Below, piece by piece: positions 34,481-46,330 of a stretch of DNA of 64,000 nucleotides (its first letter is position 1; each line of letters begins with the position of its first letter). Under the pieces are notes generated by a model, which worked only from the letters and a program-made list of their open reading frames with translations, had not been told where the DNA came from and did no database searches. Location: positions 6,431,501-6,495,500 of the forward strand of contig NC_069394.1 in NCBI RefSeq assembly GCF_027475565.1. The letters are read 5' to 3'. The DNA comes from Acinonyx jubatus. Lineage: Eukaryota > Chordata > Mammalia > Carnivora > Felidae. Both the position numbers and the translations under genes were made by a program.

Positions 34481-35009
34481 TACCTTAGCACATCACCCGG
34501 ACCATACTAGATATCTGAAGGACACCCATTAAATACATGCATAAGGAAATCATGTATGCTCTCTTATAAAATTTGGAACAGAGCAAAGACATTTTGCTTA
34601 GCTTAATGTATCTAAAATATATACTTACTAAAGATCATGGAAACGTCTGTTTTCCTCTCCTTCATCTATCAACACACATTTTGGCTGGTTTGATATAAAT
34701 CTTTCCTGTCTGAAGAGCCAGGCAACCTTTCCACACATGTGCCACTGTTGGCAAGATTTGATGTTTGTCCTTGAACCCCATGCTGGGTTTTAATTTGAGG
34801 ACGATGGGCTCCAGAATTATTCTCTTTCTCTAGGCAGAATCCATTTCCTATAAAAGCAGATAAGTGAGCATTTTGCTTCACAAGAATAGACATGGAAGGA
34901 GGTCCTAGGAGAAACCTATATTACTCTACTCATTAAATTTTGCAGGCCATTTAGGATACTTGCGGAGGTTTTGGGCTGCAGGACATTTTCTCTGTCACAT
35001 TTTGTTTTT

Positions 35010-35480
35010 CAGTTCAGTTCTACACAGAACAAAAGTTGATTGAATGCACACATTGTGTATACTGTGTTATACTAGATTCGGGTTGGGATGGAAAAGTAAA
35101 TAAGATGTGGTCACTGTCAGCCAGGGTCTCACCGTCTGGGCAGAAGCAGGGAAGGTTCCGAGAGATGCTCAGGAGACACGTGACAAGACAGGTAAGTGAG
35201 AAGAGTTTGCAACCTGTAAACTATGGTGGAAGAACAGAGGAGCCCTCAGTCATTCTGTGGCCTGGAAGCAGGGCAGTTAGGTTAGTCATTGAAGCGAGTA
35301 TACTGGCCAGTGACAGAGGTAAGAAAGACATTACAGGGGCAGAGGAGAGTTAGCAAGGCCATGAAGTCAACAAATGCAGGTACAATGAGAGACACTGAGA
35401 GATGCCACGTAATTGTGGCATCAGTGTGCACAGGGAACATACTGGATGAATTGGAGGGCCAGGTCAGGGTCATTCAAGAG
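35010..35480 (-). repeat. L2-like relic (antisense)
   Basis: 'gtatactgtgttatactaga' and 'aagatgtggtcactgtcagc' fit the antisense LINE2 3' end. The rest is weak, and the right border is a guess. Confidence 0.4.
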
Positions 35481-35559
35481 CCATGAATGTCCTGCTAATG
35501 TTTGCTTCCCGTTAACTCCTTACCACATCTACAGGGACTTGCACACGGTCCATACTTAC

Positions 35560-35740
35560 AAATGTGTTAAATATACAACGAAATGCTAGCACTTAGGGAT
35601 ACAAAGACGAGTAAGATATGTTCTAGATTATTACCATTCTCAACGCCTGGTAAAGGAGATGAGTTTTAGAGGCAGAGATGTGGCCCAGGAAAGAAACTAA
35701 TGCTCTGAATGATTTTGCAAGCCACACTAAGAGATTTTGA
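35560..35740 (-). repeat. L2-like relic (antisense)
   Basis: 'tgctagcacttagggataca' followed by 'aagatatgttctagatta' and 'aaggagatgagttttagagg' fits diverged antisense LINE2. Confidence 0.4.
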
Positions 35741-36220
35741 CATTCAGGTGACAAGAGCCTATTTAAATATCTCTTTTCTTATCAAATAGAGGAGGTGGTC
35801 TTAAATATGGAAGATTCAATTAAGTCTGGCAAATGTGTCTTTCATTGATTGTCTCCTGAATGAGGGGGACTTGGTTGTAGCCAAAGAAAGAACAGCATAA
35901 TGGGATTGGGAAACTGCCTTATGGTTAATTGATGTTTCAACACGGGGAAGCAGATGAATATTTGAAGAACACCAGGATGTGAGCTTCTACATGAGGCAGA
36001 GCTCTTGTTGGTTCCCTGCATGTGCCCAATTTACACTCTCAAATGCTCATCCTGCCATTTTTAGAAAAGGCGGCTTAAAGAGATACTTCCTCATCTGTTT
36101 GACTCTAGCTTCTCTACAATTAGACATGAAATGTGCTCTGTACTACTCTCCACTTATTCCTACCTTCCAGAATCTATCAAAGGAACTGCATGGATGATTG
36201 AGATAATAATGCGGTGTCTT

Positions 36221-36437
36221 GGGGCGCCTGGGTTGCTCAGTCGATTAAGCGTCCGACTTCAGCTCAGGTCATGATCTCACGGTCCGTGAGTTCGAGCCCT
36301 GCGTCGGGCTCTGTGCTGACCGCTCGGAGCCTGGAGCCTGCTTCTGATTCTGTGTCTCCCTCTCTCTCTGACCCTTCCCCGTTCATGCTCTGTCTCTCTC
36401 TGTCTCAAAAATAAATAAACATTAAAAAAATAAATAA
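36221..36437 (+). mobile_element. Feline-type tRNA SINE, near consensus
   Basis: This is a sense copy with 'ggggcgcctgggttgctcag', a good B box 'gagttcgagccct', and tail 'aataaataaacattaaaa'. TSD copies are ataatgcggtgtctt (36206-36220) and ataacgcggtgtctt (36438-36452), with one mismatch. Confidence 0.97.
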
Positions 36438-36618
36438 ATAACGCGGTGTCTTATAATGTGCCCAAAAGTTCTAGAACTGTGTCTGGCCCCACGAAGCACC
36501 AGCTGTGTGAATGAGGGAAGGCCACTTCATACCTTGGTTTCTTCATAGCTACAACTGAAATGTAAATTTTATGTGAATTTATTGAACTCATTTTGTAAAG
36601 TATAAAATACGAGTTCTT

Positions 36619-36651
36619 TTTAAAAAATGGTTTCAATGCTTATTTATTTTT

Positions 36652-36682
<31 letters not shown>

Positions 36683-36846
36683 CAAGAGCACGAGTGGGGG
36701 AGGGGCAGAGAGAGAAGGAGACACAGAATCCAAAGCAGGCTCCAGGCTCCGAGCTGTCAGCATGTGGAGCTCAAACTCACGAACAGCGAGATCATGACCT
36801 GAGCCGATGTCTGATGCTCAACCGACTGAGCCACGCTGCCGCCCCT
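36619..36846 (-). mobile_element. Feline-type tRNA SINE (antisense), internal deletion
   Basis: TSD copies are aaaatacgagttctt (36604-36618) and aaaatatgacttctt (36847-36861). A short segment of the 'gcccgacgcggggc' region is missing. It lies about 180 bp from the sense SINE at 36221. Confidence 0.95.
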
Positions 36847-36861
36847 AAAATATGACTTCTT

Positions 36862-38365
36862 GAGCAGAGTTTACAAATTCCAAGTGGATTGGATATTCCA
36901 TACAGATATATGTGCTTTTGGAGTAGATAAAGGTCTGAGATCAAATGATACATATTGTGTGTATTTAACTGAGTACAGTTTTGGGTCTGGTTTCTGTCTC
37001 CGTGCAGGCTTTAAAGCCTTTGATAGATTCTCAAATCATTCCTAACGTAAAGAAAACTAAGCCTCCCTGCTGCAAAATGGTAAGAGATGTAGGGGATTGA
37101 GGGGGGTTCTATTAGGATCATTTACTTTGGTTACTAAAAGAGGAAAAGCTGGGTCATTCAAAGTAGCCTTTGGAATTCCTTGATTTCTTGGTCGGTTTTC
37201 CCTACTTGCTCTGTACTCAGACGTCATGGACAGAAAATTGTTCAGGGGAGTAGTTACTTAGGAAGGCGGGGTCGAATTTTGATAACTCCATAGATTATGA
37301 GTCATGTTGCCAACTAGGGAACCACAGAGCACTTCAGTGCCTCCTTCTCTTTTATTCATTTCTATCTATCCTTGTTGTATTCACCGGCAGTCACGATATC
37401 TTAGATTCTTTGTAATCTTTTCAGAGCAGCGTCTTAACTATTACTCCAAGAGCTTCGGGGGCTAATCATCTTATAAAGATGAACTCGGCAATCCAGCAAA
37501 AGCAGCTAGTTGGACTGTTTATTTATGTCCCTCAAATGAGCTGATTATGAATTCCTTGGATGAGTCGCTAAGTTGCAGTGACTCTCAGGTTTTCCCATCT
37601 GTGAGATAAAGTGGATGAAATTCCTGTTTTGATCTGTTCTTGAGCAGCAAATCAGCTTCTGCCATACTTCTACGCCTGCCGCCTGAGCTCATTCGGTGTT
37701 CTCTTTGTCGCTGTCCATTATGTTTTCTCAGGCTGCGCTACAGATCTGTTTTCTCCACCTATTGAACCCCCCGTCCTCAAAACGTAAGTCAAATGCTTCC
37801 CATATTTTTCCATTCACAACACTTTGTTCTTTTGCTGAATTCTACTTAGCATGTAAATGTTACCTCGTTAGCACAGTCTGTTACATGGCAAGAACTCAAT
37901 ATATCGTTATGTACATCTGCACCTTAATGTTGAAAGGAAATCAGCGTAGATATGCCTCTATTCCAAGATGCAGAAACAGACCCAAAGCGCTTCGTGATTC
38001 ACGTTTGTTCGTAAAAGAGCAAAGCCCAGAACCTGTGTCTCCTAAAATTAGCAAGCCATATCAGGAGACAGGTGTACCGTGACCTAGCCACCAATCGTAG
38101 AGAAGAAAGTGCAGAATTGCATTAGTGAACTTGATGTTTGGAAAGCTAACCCAGCTGTGTGTAGCAATGCCTCTATCAGGTGGACCAACCTGGGGGTAAG
38201 GTCCCAGCACATATGGAGGTGGGGGGGAGAAGCTTAGAGGCCCAAATCCAGCAAGATAACAAAGAATTGTTCAGGGAAGAAGACAGCTCCAAAAGCCAGG
38301 TCAACAAGGGAAGAAAGAAAAGACAGAAATGGAAAGCGTTAGCAGAGAAAAACATGGATGACGGT
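36862..38365. other. Mostly unique DNA, possible faint L2
   Basis: No exon was recognised. A 128-codon + frame at 37696-38082 has no domain and overlaps sequence with vague LINE2-like phrases ('ttacatggcaagaactcaat'). Confidence 0.35.
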
Positions 38366-38369
38366 TCGG

Positions 38370-38480
38370 GTCCCAGACCCTCCCTTAGGTGCTGGGTGAT
38401 CATGAGCACTTTGCTTTATGTCTTTAAGCCTCCGTTGTCATGTCTGTAAGACAGAGATAGACATATATACGTCAGCATGT
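38370..38480 (+). repeat. MIR relic (sense)
   Basis: 'ctgggtgatcatgagcactt' followed by 'taagcctccgttgtcatgtc' and 'tgtaagacagagatag' fits a sense MIR core. Confidence 0.6.
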
Positions 38481-39240
38481 GACTTTCAGAATTACTATAA
38501 TAAATGTAATTCCAAAGCCCAAAGTCTCACGCAAAGGATGTGATCAACCAATGGCTATCGTCATCTTATTATTTTTCCGTAACCCTTGAAATAATGGATT
38601 CAATGGGTAGTGCCACTAACATTTAGCTCCATTTAGTACCAGACGGTGGGGTTGAATTGCTGGTGGTTTCTCATCCAGGTTAAACTTCCCCCATGAGCTG
38701 GAATAAACCTGGGTGGCATACAGGTGCCTGGGTTAGTCCATCAGTAGACACAATCGTCAGGGTGGAGGCACCGGGACGGCCAGAGAGATGCATCGAGTCC
38801 TGTTCCGGTCTAGGCCTTGTTTGGCTATATCGCACAAACTATGTTGTGAGGTCTTAATCTCCATGGTAACCTTCCCCCTCCCCACACACAAATACACCAA
38901 CATCTGGGATTCTTATTTTAGGCAAGAGCTATTTTTTTTCTCTCTTTTTCATTCACTTCTCCAGAGTTAGAAACTTCTGCAATGCATGATAAGCCGCATC
39001 TACCTAATATTATCGACAGACTTTTTCTACCAGGAAAAGAAATGCCCAATGAAAGCAAATCAATGGGCCATGGAAGCAGGTCTTCCCAGCAGTGACCTAA
39101 TCTGCCTGTTTCAAAAGAAGGTAAGGAAACTGTAATTCAGCAGCAGACCAGGATTACTGGAAGCGATCCTTTTTTATGCAGTGTTGTCTCATGTTCTTTT
39201 CACAGAGGTTACAATGACATGAACCGTAAGACGGGAGAGA
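38481..39240. other. Unique non-coding DNA
   Basis: No repeat or exon was recognised. The phrase 'aggtgcctgggttagtcc' near 38723 is not a SINE. Confidence 0.4.
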
Positions 39241-39249
39241 GAGCTCGCT

Positions 39250-39365
39250 AAGCTTGAATCCCTGCCCGTATGCTTACCTGCTAGGTCACATCTCTGAGCT
39301 CCAATGTCCTCATCTGTGAAATGGTAAGAGCGATAGTCACCTGACCTGGCGCTTCAGGTTTGCTG
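39250..39365 (+). repeat. MIR relic (sense)
   Basis: 'cttgaatccctgcccgtatg' is followed by 'ctaggtcacatctctgagct' and 'gtcctcatctgtgaaatggt'. Confidence 0.75.
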
Positions 39366-40246
39366 ATCGTTTTTAACGTATCATACGTGGAATTTTTTGT
39401 ACACTTTACAACGCTATGCAAATATAAGTTCGCATGATTCTTCTTTCACTTTTGGCAGGACTCTAAAGTTAAAGCTGGACTCTTTTTCCCGTCCTCAGTG
39501 GAGAGAAGTACTAGGTAGGGAAGCATGTATTTATCTAGCACACTGGGGGCAAGGATTTTATGGTGGAGTGACCTTGGCCGGCATTTGGTAAAATTGCTGG
39601 GTAGACATATTTTTGCCTTGGTTTGGAGCTTGTAAGAACACACCCCTGAGACAAAGATTAGAATGTCAAGAGTTCACTTGGGAAATGACCCTAGGAAACA
39701 CCTGTAGGGGGATGGGGAAGTGAGTCAAGGAAGGAAAGGAGCCAAGGAATGGTGGGTTAACAAGGGAGCCCTTACCAAGGTGGGCAAGCTGAGCTTAATT
39801 CCGCGGGGGAGTATGAAGCCAGTGTAGGACACACACCTCAGAGCTGGTCCATCCCCAGCACAGTGAAGCCCGGGAACTGAACCACTCATTCCATTCAGCT
39901 GATCGGTTAAGCGTTTCTCACTGGGAGGTATTAACGCCACAGCACTTTCTACCCACCTCTCCTCTCCCATGGCCAGAGGAAGGCTCTGCGGCAGGGAATG
40001 ACCACGGAGGGCCAGGGGCCATCGTGGTGCCGGCAGTTGGATGTTTAGCCACCGTTACAAAAATATTAAGGGATTAGAGGCAGGGCACCGATGGCATCAA
40101 TCTCAATGATGCATCAGGAAGTTTGGGTAAAGCATCTTAATCTCTGTGCCTCAGATGGTGTTTTGTCTTATTCAGTGATTATAAACAATATGATCTATGA
40201 TTTGATGTTATTAACACTGGTGGTAGGAGAGAGCAAAGACTGAAGA
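39366..40246. other. Unique non-coding DNA
   Basis: No gene or clear repeat was recognised. Confidence 0.4.
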
Positions 40247-40259
40247 GGCTATTGTGTGG

Positions 40260-40478
40260 TGAAGCACCTGGGTGGCTCACTCCGTTAAGCATCTGACTCC
40301 TGATTTCTGCTCAGGTCACAATGTCACGGTTTGTGGGTTCAAGCCCTGCATCAGGCTCCGTGCCGACAGTGCACAGCTACTTGGGATTCTCTCCCTGCCT
40401 CCCTGCCTCTCCCCTGCTTGTATTTGCTCTCTCTCAAAAATAAATAAATACACTAAAAAACACCCCCAAGATTTAGAT
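40260..40478 (+). mobile_element. Feline-type tRNA SINE
   Basis: This is a sense copy with altered 5' end ('gaagcacctgggtggctcac'). Likely TSD copies are ggctattgtgtgg (40247-40259) and tgctatcgtgtgg (40479-40491). Confidence 0.92.
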
Positions 40479-40984
40479 TGCTATCGTGTGGGTCATTTGA
40501 TATCTGCCTCTCTACCTAGATCTCTATCTATGTGCATATACATATGTATATGTTTATTTATTTAATATATAAGCTGTTGTCTGTTGTGGCTAAGGATCAG
40601 GTGTTCTGGTGAGAGAAACAAAAATAGAAAACATGTAAAAGAAGCACTAGATTTTCATTCCGGAGCTTTCCTTGTCATCAACCGATATGTAATCGCAGAC
40701 AATTCACCTCTCCTCGATTGCAAAATTAGAGTTTTGAGCCGAAGCAGGGACAAAAGCTACATTTCAAGGCATGTGCCACCTTCAGGAATGAGGGGTGGCT
40801 GGCCAAGATCACTTGGCTGAGAATTATGAGACTGTGTTCAGGTTCATGGTAGATGAGCCCGTCCTTGTCTACTTATGTCTACAAGGAGCCCGGTCACAAT
40901 GATTGTTACAGGCGCTATAAACTCCTTTTACCCCATTCTGTCCTAGCTTTGTTTTATAATCATCAACTTAAAGAAGTTTCCACT

Positions 40985-41576
40985 GAAAACAGTGTGGAGG
41001 TTCCTCAAGAAATTAAAAATAGAACTGCCCTATGACCCAGAAATAGCACTAATAAGAATTTACCCGAGGGATACAGGAGTGCTGATTCATAGGGGCACGT
41101 GTACCCCAATGTTTATAGCAGCGCTTTCGACAATAGCCAAATTATGGAAAAAGCCCAAATGTCCATCAACTGATGAATGGAGAAAGAAGATGTGGTTTAT
41201 ATATACAATGGAATACTACTTGGCTATGAGAAAGAAGGAAATCATGTCATTTGCAGCAAGGGGGATGGAACTGGAAGGTATTATGCTGAGCGAAATTAGT
41301 CAGTCAGAGAAGGACAGATGCCATATGTTTTTACTCATTTGTGGATCTTGAAAAACTTAACAGAAGACCATGGGGGAAGGGAAGGGGAAAAAAACAGTTA
41401 CAGAGAGGGAGGGAGGCAAACCACAAAAGACTCTCAAATACAGAGAACAAACTGAGGGTGGGTGGGGGTTGGGGGAGAGGGGAAGGTGGGTGATGGGCCT
41501 GGAGGAGAGCACCTGTTGGGATGAGCACTGGGTGTTGTATGGAAGCCAATGTGACAATAAATTATATTGAAAAAAT
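40985..41576 (+). mobile_element. 5'-truncated L1 with perfect 15-bp TSD
   Basis: The TSD aaagaagtttccact occurs at 40970-40984 and 41577-41591. The target ctt/aaag fits the L1 endonuclease preference. The element contains the last 119 codons of ORF2, an intact stop, and a 3' UTR with the G-rich polypurine tract (about 41455-41490), then 'gatgagcactgggtgttgta' and a short A-rich end. It is closely related to the L1 at 54932. Confidence 0.96.
40992..41351 (+). pseudogene. L1 ORF2 C-terminal fragment
   Basis: The open frame encodes the extreme C-terminus of the L1 reverse transcriptase protein. Recognisable segments are LPYDPEIAL, MFIAALSTIAKLW and FIYTMEYYLAM. It lacks the endonuclease, reverse transcriptase and Cys-rich domains because the insertion is truncated. 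It cannot encode an active protein. The frame is uninterrupted, which agrees with the perfect TSD in suggesting limited age. Confidence 0.92.
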
Positions 41577-41591
41577 AAAGAAGTTTCCACT

Positions 41592-42040
41592 AATAGGAGA
41601 CATAAACAGATTGTTTTTTAAGTCTCAAATAAAAAAAAAAATGTATCCATAGCACTCACCAAACCTCCTTGTAACTCACTCTCCTCCCCTAAAAGTTCAG
41701 AAGACCCATCTGAACTGATAATGCTCAGGTTCACTAATATGGGTGGAAAACATCACTGTTGTGCAGTCATAAAGAAGGATAGGTTAATACTAATTTCCTT
41801 CATGACAAGTAAATAAGCTGTTATCACATGTGGGGACAAAGGCCAGAATTTAACAAGAATATAGACATGACATAATGAAACGGAGGTAATAAATCTCCAG
41901 GGAACATGGTCCAATATCTCGACTAGTCATTGAATTATTCCACTTCGTTATAATTTTAAATAGACTTTCACATATATTTTTGTAAATGGTTCCAAAATAA
42001 ACCCTGAGATAAATAATAAAATGCAAGCCCAGGGATGGAG
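41592..42040. other. Unique AT-rich DNA
   Basis: No gene or repeat was recognised. Confidence 0.4.
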
Positions 42041-42044
42041 CTGT

Positions 42045-42135
42045 GATGTTCCCTTTATTCAACATTATATGCCCATCATCTAGAAGAATTTCAGACACAG
42101 TGTTCACCTTCAATAAATACCTGTGGAATTAATGT
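42045..42135 (+). repeat. L2 3'-terminus relic (sense)
   Basis: 'catctagaagaatttcagac' followed by 'ttcaataaatacctgtggaa' is the sense LINE2 end. Confidence 0.6.
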
Positions 42136-42304
42136 CTTGTTTTCCCTTTTCTAGACAAGATGATGTATCTTGCTCAGCACCTGCAGTTTGTATACAGAAG
42201 AGTCATTGCTTTAACACGGGTTTCAAGGTACGTCCCAGACACTGTACCTATATGCAATCACAGCTAATGTTCAGGCCCATCTAAAATCACATCGCTATTT
42301 TTTG

Positions 42305-42400
42305 TTGTTTAGTTCCTCGATTAGATTGTAAGCTCTTATCTGCGTCTCTTACAGCTGAGGCCTCAGAACCTAGCTCAAGTGTCTTAGATGTAGCAGCTGA
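42305..42400 (+). repeat. L2 relic (sense)
   Basis: 'ttagattgtaagctcttatc' followed by 'cagaacctagctcaagtgtc' matches the sense LINE2 3' UTR. Confidence 0.55.
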
Positions 42401-42644
42401 TCAGAACCTAATTGTTGTAAGAATTTCCATTGTAATGGTAAAATAACCCGGGCAAAACATTAAGGGACTAAATCAAAGTCATTTAGGGAATGAATGGCAG
42501 AGGCTTGTCTAGAATCCATTTCTTTCCCCTAAGTCCTGATAGAACTAACAAAGAAGAAAATTTTATAGCAATTAACTGCTAAACATTAGGTCGACATGCC
42601 CAGGGTTCAAGTTCTGTCTCATGTGGACATTAAGAGAAGAATAG

Positions 42645-42695
42645 GTCTATGACCATGCCACCCTGAACGCTCCCGATCTCCTCTGATCTCGGAAT
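42645..42695 (+). pseudogene. 5S rRNA-derived fragment (5' half)
   Basis: The sequence matches roughly nucleotides 1-50 of mammalian 5S rRNA: 'gtctatgaccatgccaccct' and 'gaacgctcccgatctcctct', ending 'gatctcgga'. I count about five substitutions. It stops before the internal promoter elements (A box, intermediate element, C box), so it cannot be an independently transcribed 5S gene. There is no array context. A truncated retroposed 5S copy is the likely reading. Confidence 0.88.
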
Positions 42696-43465
42696 AAAGA
42701 ATAGTCCCCAAAATTCACCAGCTGCAAATTAGTTGGGGGGGGGGGACCTTAAAACAAAGTGCCCAGGCAGTTACCAGAAGTCAAAACACCATCAGTCTGA
42801 GGAGATCTATGTTGCCTGTTACGGTGATCTCTGGCCTTATTGAGCCTAATTGATAGTGACTCCAAATGTCAGATTTTCCTCTTTTTCATTTGACCTTGAG
42901 ATTTCAAAGTGAATTACATTTATCCCAGAAAGGTCAGCAGATTTCATTGAAGTGAAATGTGTGCAGAGAAGAAGGGAAGTTTAATGGTGACTGGGCATTG
43001 GCTTTTCAGCATCCTTGCCAGTGGGAAGCATGTTATCAACCTTCTAGCTGTATAAAAGGAAGATAGAGCTAAATCCCTATGAAATAAATATCTGAATCAA
43101 TGATGCATTTGTGTCTAAGCCTAAACTATCCCAAGAATAACCATAAAATCAGCTTCTTCTGAATTTTAACTATGCAACTTTACCCCAGGACACCAGGAGC
43201 AGACACTTCCAGGGCTCACATCCTCTTGGCCCCTCTTTGGTTTCTGTCACGGTGGTTATAGATGATTCCTTTCACCTCCAGAGGACAGGTTCCACCTCAG
43301 ACTGGTTCTACCTGTCTCTCTATATCATACCCTGATGTCTTCTACTACAGGAGCTCTCTTAGCCCTCTCAGGCACAGCCTGGAAGGAAGGGGAGGGGGTG
43401 TGTGCATGTCTTTAGAGTTAATGAACAAAGTACTTTTCTCTTTCAGAGGGACTAATCTATGATGT
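42696..43465. other. Unique non-coding DNA
   Basis: No gene or repeat was recognised. A G9 run lies near 42735. Confidence 0.4.
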
Positions 43466-43469
43466 GTTT

Positions 43470-43492
43470 GTGTGTGTGTGTGTGTGTGTGTG
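43470..43492 (+). repeat. (GT)11 microsatellite
   Basis: This is a perfect dinucleotide run. Confidence 0.95.
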
Positions 43493-43659
43493 CACATGTC
43501 TGTATTCGTTTACCAGAACTGGGGTGTAAAGCAAATTTCGAGGAACAGTTTTAAAGTCATTGATTAAATCCCTGCAACAACTAGGTCCCGGGTTTACAGA
43601 GATAATCGAAGGTGGCCCTTGAATTATCAGAGTTCAGGATTCAACGGGTGCCACATATC

Positions 43660-43935
43660 TGGAAAAACGTTCTTCCCTCTGTCATCTTGGCAGACTATTC
43701 CTCTCTGAAAACTCAGGTCAGAAGTCACCTATTTCAGGATGCTTTTGACACTCTTCCTTCAGAATCTTCTTCTGCATATGTCCTTACCAGTTGTTTTGGG
43801 GCGTATGTGTTTATATCTGTACCTTTTGTTAATAGATGAGCTCCTTGAGGGCAAAGACCCTGCTTTATTCAGCTCTGTATTCCCAGAAGGTATAACAGTG
43901 TACAAAGTGGGTCCTAAAAAGAGGTTTAATTTAAG
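43660..43935 (+). repeat. L2 3' UTR (sense)
   Basis: LINE2 landmarks are in order: 'aactcaggtcagaagtcacc', 'gatgagctccttgagggcaa' and 'cagctctgtattcccagaag'. Confidence 0.75.
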
Positions 43936-45015
43936 GAACAGAATTAAATTATAAGTCCTTGGAACATTTAGCAAAGTGTCTTGTACGTAAGTCTCTGACT
44001 CTTTCCTTCCTTCCACTGGATTATTCTTATCGCTACTGCTGTGGTCAAATTCTGTATCTTTGTAATTGTATGAGTGAGCAAAATCTGCAGTCATGTAAAA
44101 CCAAATGGATTCCCAGTGGTCTTGAAGAGTGAGTCAAATTCCTGACTACTATCTCTTGGGTATCTTAGAATTCAAAGCTCCTGTAAAATTGATTTTGGTG
44201 CCTGCCATTTTCAGGATGGACCAACTCTCAGAGAAGATATAAACTACGGGTGACCGCAAAAAAGAGGATGGCGGGGTGATGACCAACTGACTCTGAGAAG
44301 TAAGAGAGAAAAAAAGAACAAACAGCTGGCCCCTAGGCTTGTTAGAGAGGCAGAGTGGTATGGCCCAACAGCATTCATTCATTTTGTCTTTTTTCTCTCA
44401 TCTAGAAACACCAATGTCATCTTGTCCTAGGCCTGAATCTTCTGGCCCCCTAGTGTCCTATTTCACACTCCCACATATACACACCAAATAAATGCATATC
44501 ATCCCACACAAACGCAAGCCACCTGACTCACTGAACGTTTGGTGTGACCCTCAACATTGTTTTTTTTCTTTTAATTCTAATGCCACTCATCAATCATGGC
44601 TATAAAATACAGGGGCAGGTTCACATTGCCATTCGGCGGCGGGATATGTGTGTGCCATGTTTGGTGGGCTGGCTGTGGAGCATTTTCTCTTTGAATGAAA
44701 GAAGTCATCCTGAACACACATTCTTTTCTGGTAATTGCTTTTTCTTCTAGATCACAATATGCCGGAGGACATATTTTGTGTTGTTTCCTTTCTCTTGGTT
44801 CCATTGCTTATTAATGGGTTTTTGAAGTCTGTATCCTTAGGTTTATTTCCTGACTTTGGCCAGGGAACTTTACAGGGAGCACTTCTTCGTGAAAACACGG
44901 GAGGGCAAACAGAGATAGCACACCTGGCCAGATACCTGGTCAGGCAAAAAAGAACCTAACTTCACAAAACGTCCTCACAGACAAGATCTAGTTTGCTTCT
45001 TTTGAAGACCCGAAG
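43936..45015. other. Unique non-coding DNA
   Basis: No gene or repeat was recognised. Confidence 0.4.
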
Positions 45016-45024
45016 ACTGGAAGA

Positions 45025-45155
45025 TCAGGTTTTATTACACTGTTTTACAGATTAAGAGCTGACTCTGGGAGGTGAACAAGACTTGGCCAAAGTCATTCAC
45101 ATGGAAAGTTGTGGAGCCTGCTTGTGACAGAATCAAGTCTTGGTTCCTGTCAGTC
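45025..45155 (-). repeat. MIR relic (antisense)
   Basis: 'actgttttacagattaagag' is followed by 'aagacttggccaaagtcatt' and 'cagaatcaagtcttggttcc'. Confidence 0.7.
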
Positions 45156-45180
45156 CTTTCAATGGACCAACATAAAACTT

Positions 45181-45266
45181 TCAATAATAAGAATAAATCA
45201 TTATAAATTATATATATGTATATATATAATCATATAAATATAATATATATAATAAAAATAATAATT
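45181..45266 (+). repeat. AT-rich low-complexity tract
   Basis: This is a mix of (TA)n and (AAT)n, with several short palindromes. Confidence 0.9.
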
Positions 45267-45284
45267 TGTGAGCCATTAAATAAT

Positions 45285-45390
45285 TAGTGCCACTCACTAT
45301 TTGGTAGACTATTCTATTCTTTCCATACTCATTTTAGTACGTTTTACAAAGGAAGAGAAGTCTAATAAATAACTTGTTCATGACTCCATT
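45285..45390 (-). repeat. MIR-like relic (antisense)
   Basis: 'tactcattttagtacgtttt' followed by 'acaaaggaagagaagtctaa' and 'taacttgttcatgactcc' resembles antisense MIR. It is strongly diverged. Confidence 0.5.
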
Positions 45391-45536
45391 GTTTTTATGT
45401 AGTTGTGCTTAAATCAAACTTAGATGTGACGGCATTCAAAGCCTGTGTGCTCTCACTCCATCACCCGATTTATAGTCTGAGAGCTAGTGACCAAGTTCGA
45501 TGAGGGTATTTGTGGTAAATCGAAACTAGTGACCCT

Positions 45537-45763
45537 AGGGGTGCCTGGGTGGCTCCGTCGGTTAAGCGGCTGACTCTTGGATTTTGCCTCAGGCCATGAT
45601 CTCATGATTTGTGAGATCGAGCCCCGCATCAGGTTCTGTGCTGCCAGCATGAAGCCTGCTTGGGATTCTCTCTCTCCCTCTCTCTCTGCCCCTCCCCCAC
45701 TTGCTCATGCACTCTCTCTTTCCCTCTCTCTAAGTAAATAAACATTAAAAAAAAAGAAAGAAA
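45537..45763 (+). mobile_element. Feline-type tRNA SINE
   Basis: This is a sense copy of the CTCTTGGATTTTG variant, with 'gcctgcttgggattctctct' and A-rich tail. Possible TSD copies are gaaactagtgacc and gaaacgaatgatc (9 of 13). Confidence 0.92.
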
Positions 45764-45944
45764 GAAACGAATGATCTGAAAACCTAGAGGACACAAGTTA
45801 ACAAGAGTTGTTTGTGTTAGTAAATCCCACAGTCAAAACTCAAACGAGGATCGAAGACAGGAAGAATATTAGTAGAGAGTTAGCAGTTAGCAAGTTATTT
45901 TAAATTGGGGCACCATTGTCAACAGGATAGGAATAGCTGGATAG

Positions 45945-46330
45945 AGGATGTTTTAGTCAGTTTGAGCTGCTTTAGCAAAATACCATAGACTGAGTGGCTT
46001 AAACAACAGACATTTATTTCTCATAGTTCCGGAGGCTGGGAGGCCAAGGCCAAGGTGCCAGGGCAGATGGGGCTCTGGTGAGAGAGCTCTTCCTGGCTTG
46101 CAGGTGGCCTTGGTCTGTGTGCTCCCATGACCTCCTCTTTGTGCACACATGGACATCTATCTATCTATCTATCTACCTACCCACCTATCTGTCCATATAC
46201 ACATATACGTGCGGGGCCTTTAATATCTTCAGGAGCACCTACCATGACCTACTTACCTCTGAAAGACCTCATCTCCAAATAACATTACACTGAGAGTTAG
46301 GACTCAACATATGAAGTTTGGGAACACAAT
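45945..46330 (+). repeat. Ancient interspersed repeat, probably old L1M-type 3' region, with ATCT microsatellite
   Basis: 'gtcagtttgagctgctttag', 'aataccatagactgagtggc', 'atttatttctcatagttccg' and near the end 'ggactcaacatatgaagttt' mark a well-known old mammalian repeat. A (ATCT)n tract at about 46155-46175 sits inside. The family name is tentative. Confidence 0.6.

Noticed and set aside
38715..38745. Phrase 'caggtgcctgggttagtc' resembling a SINE head
   Set aside because: The similarity ends after a dozen bases, and no tRNA-like B box follows.
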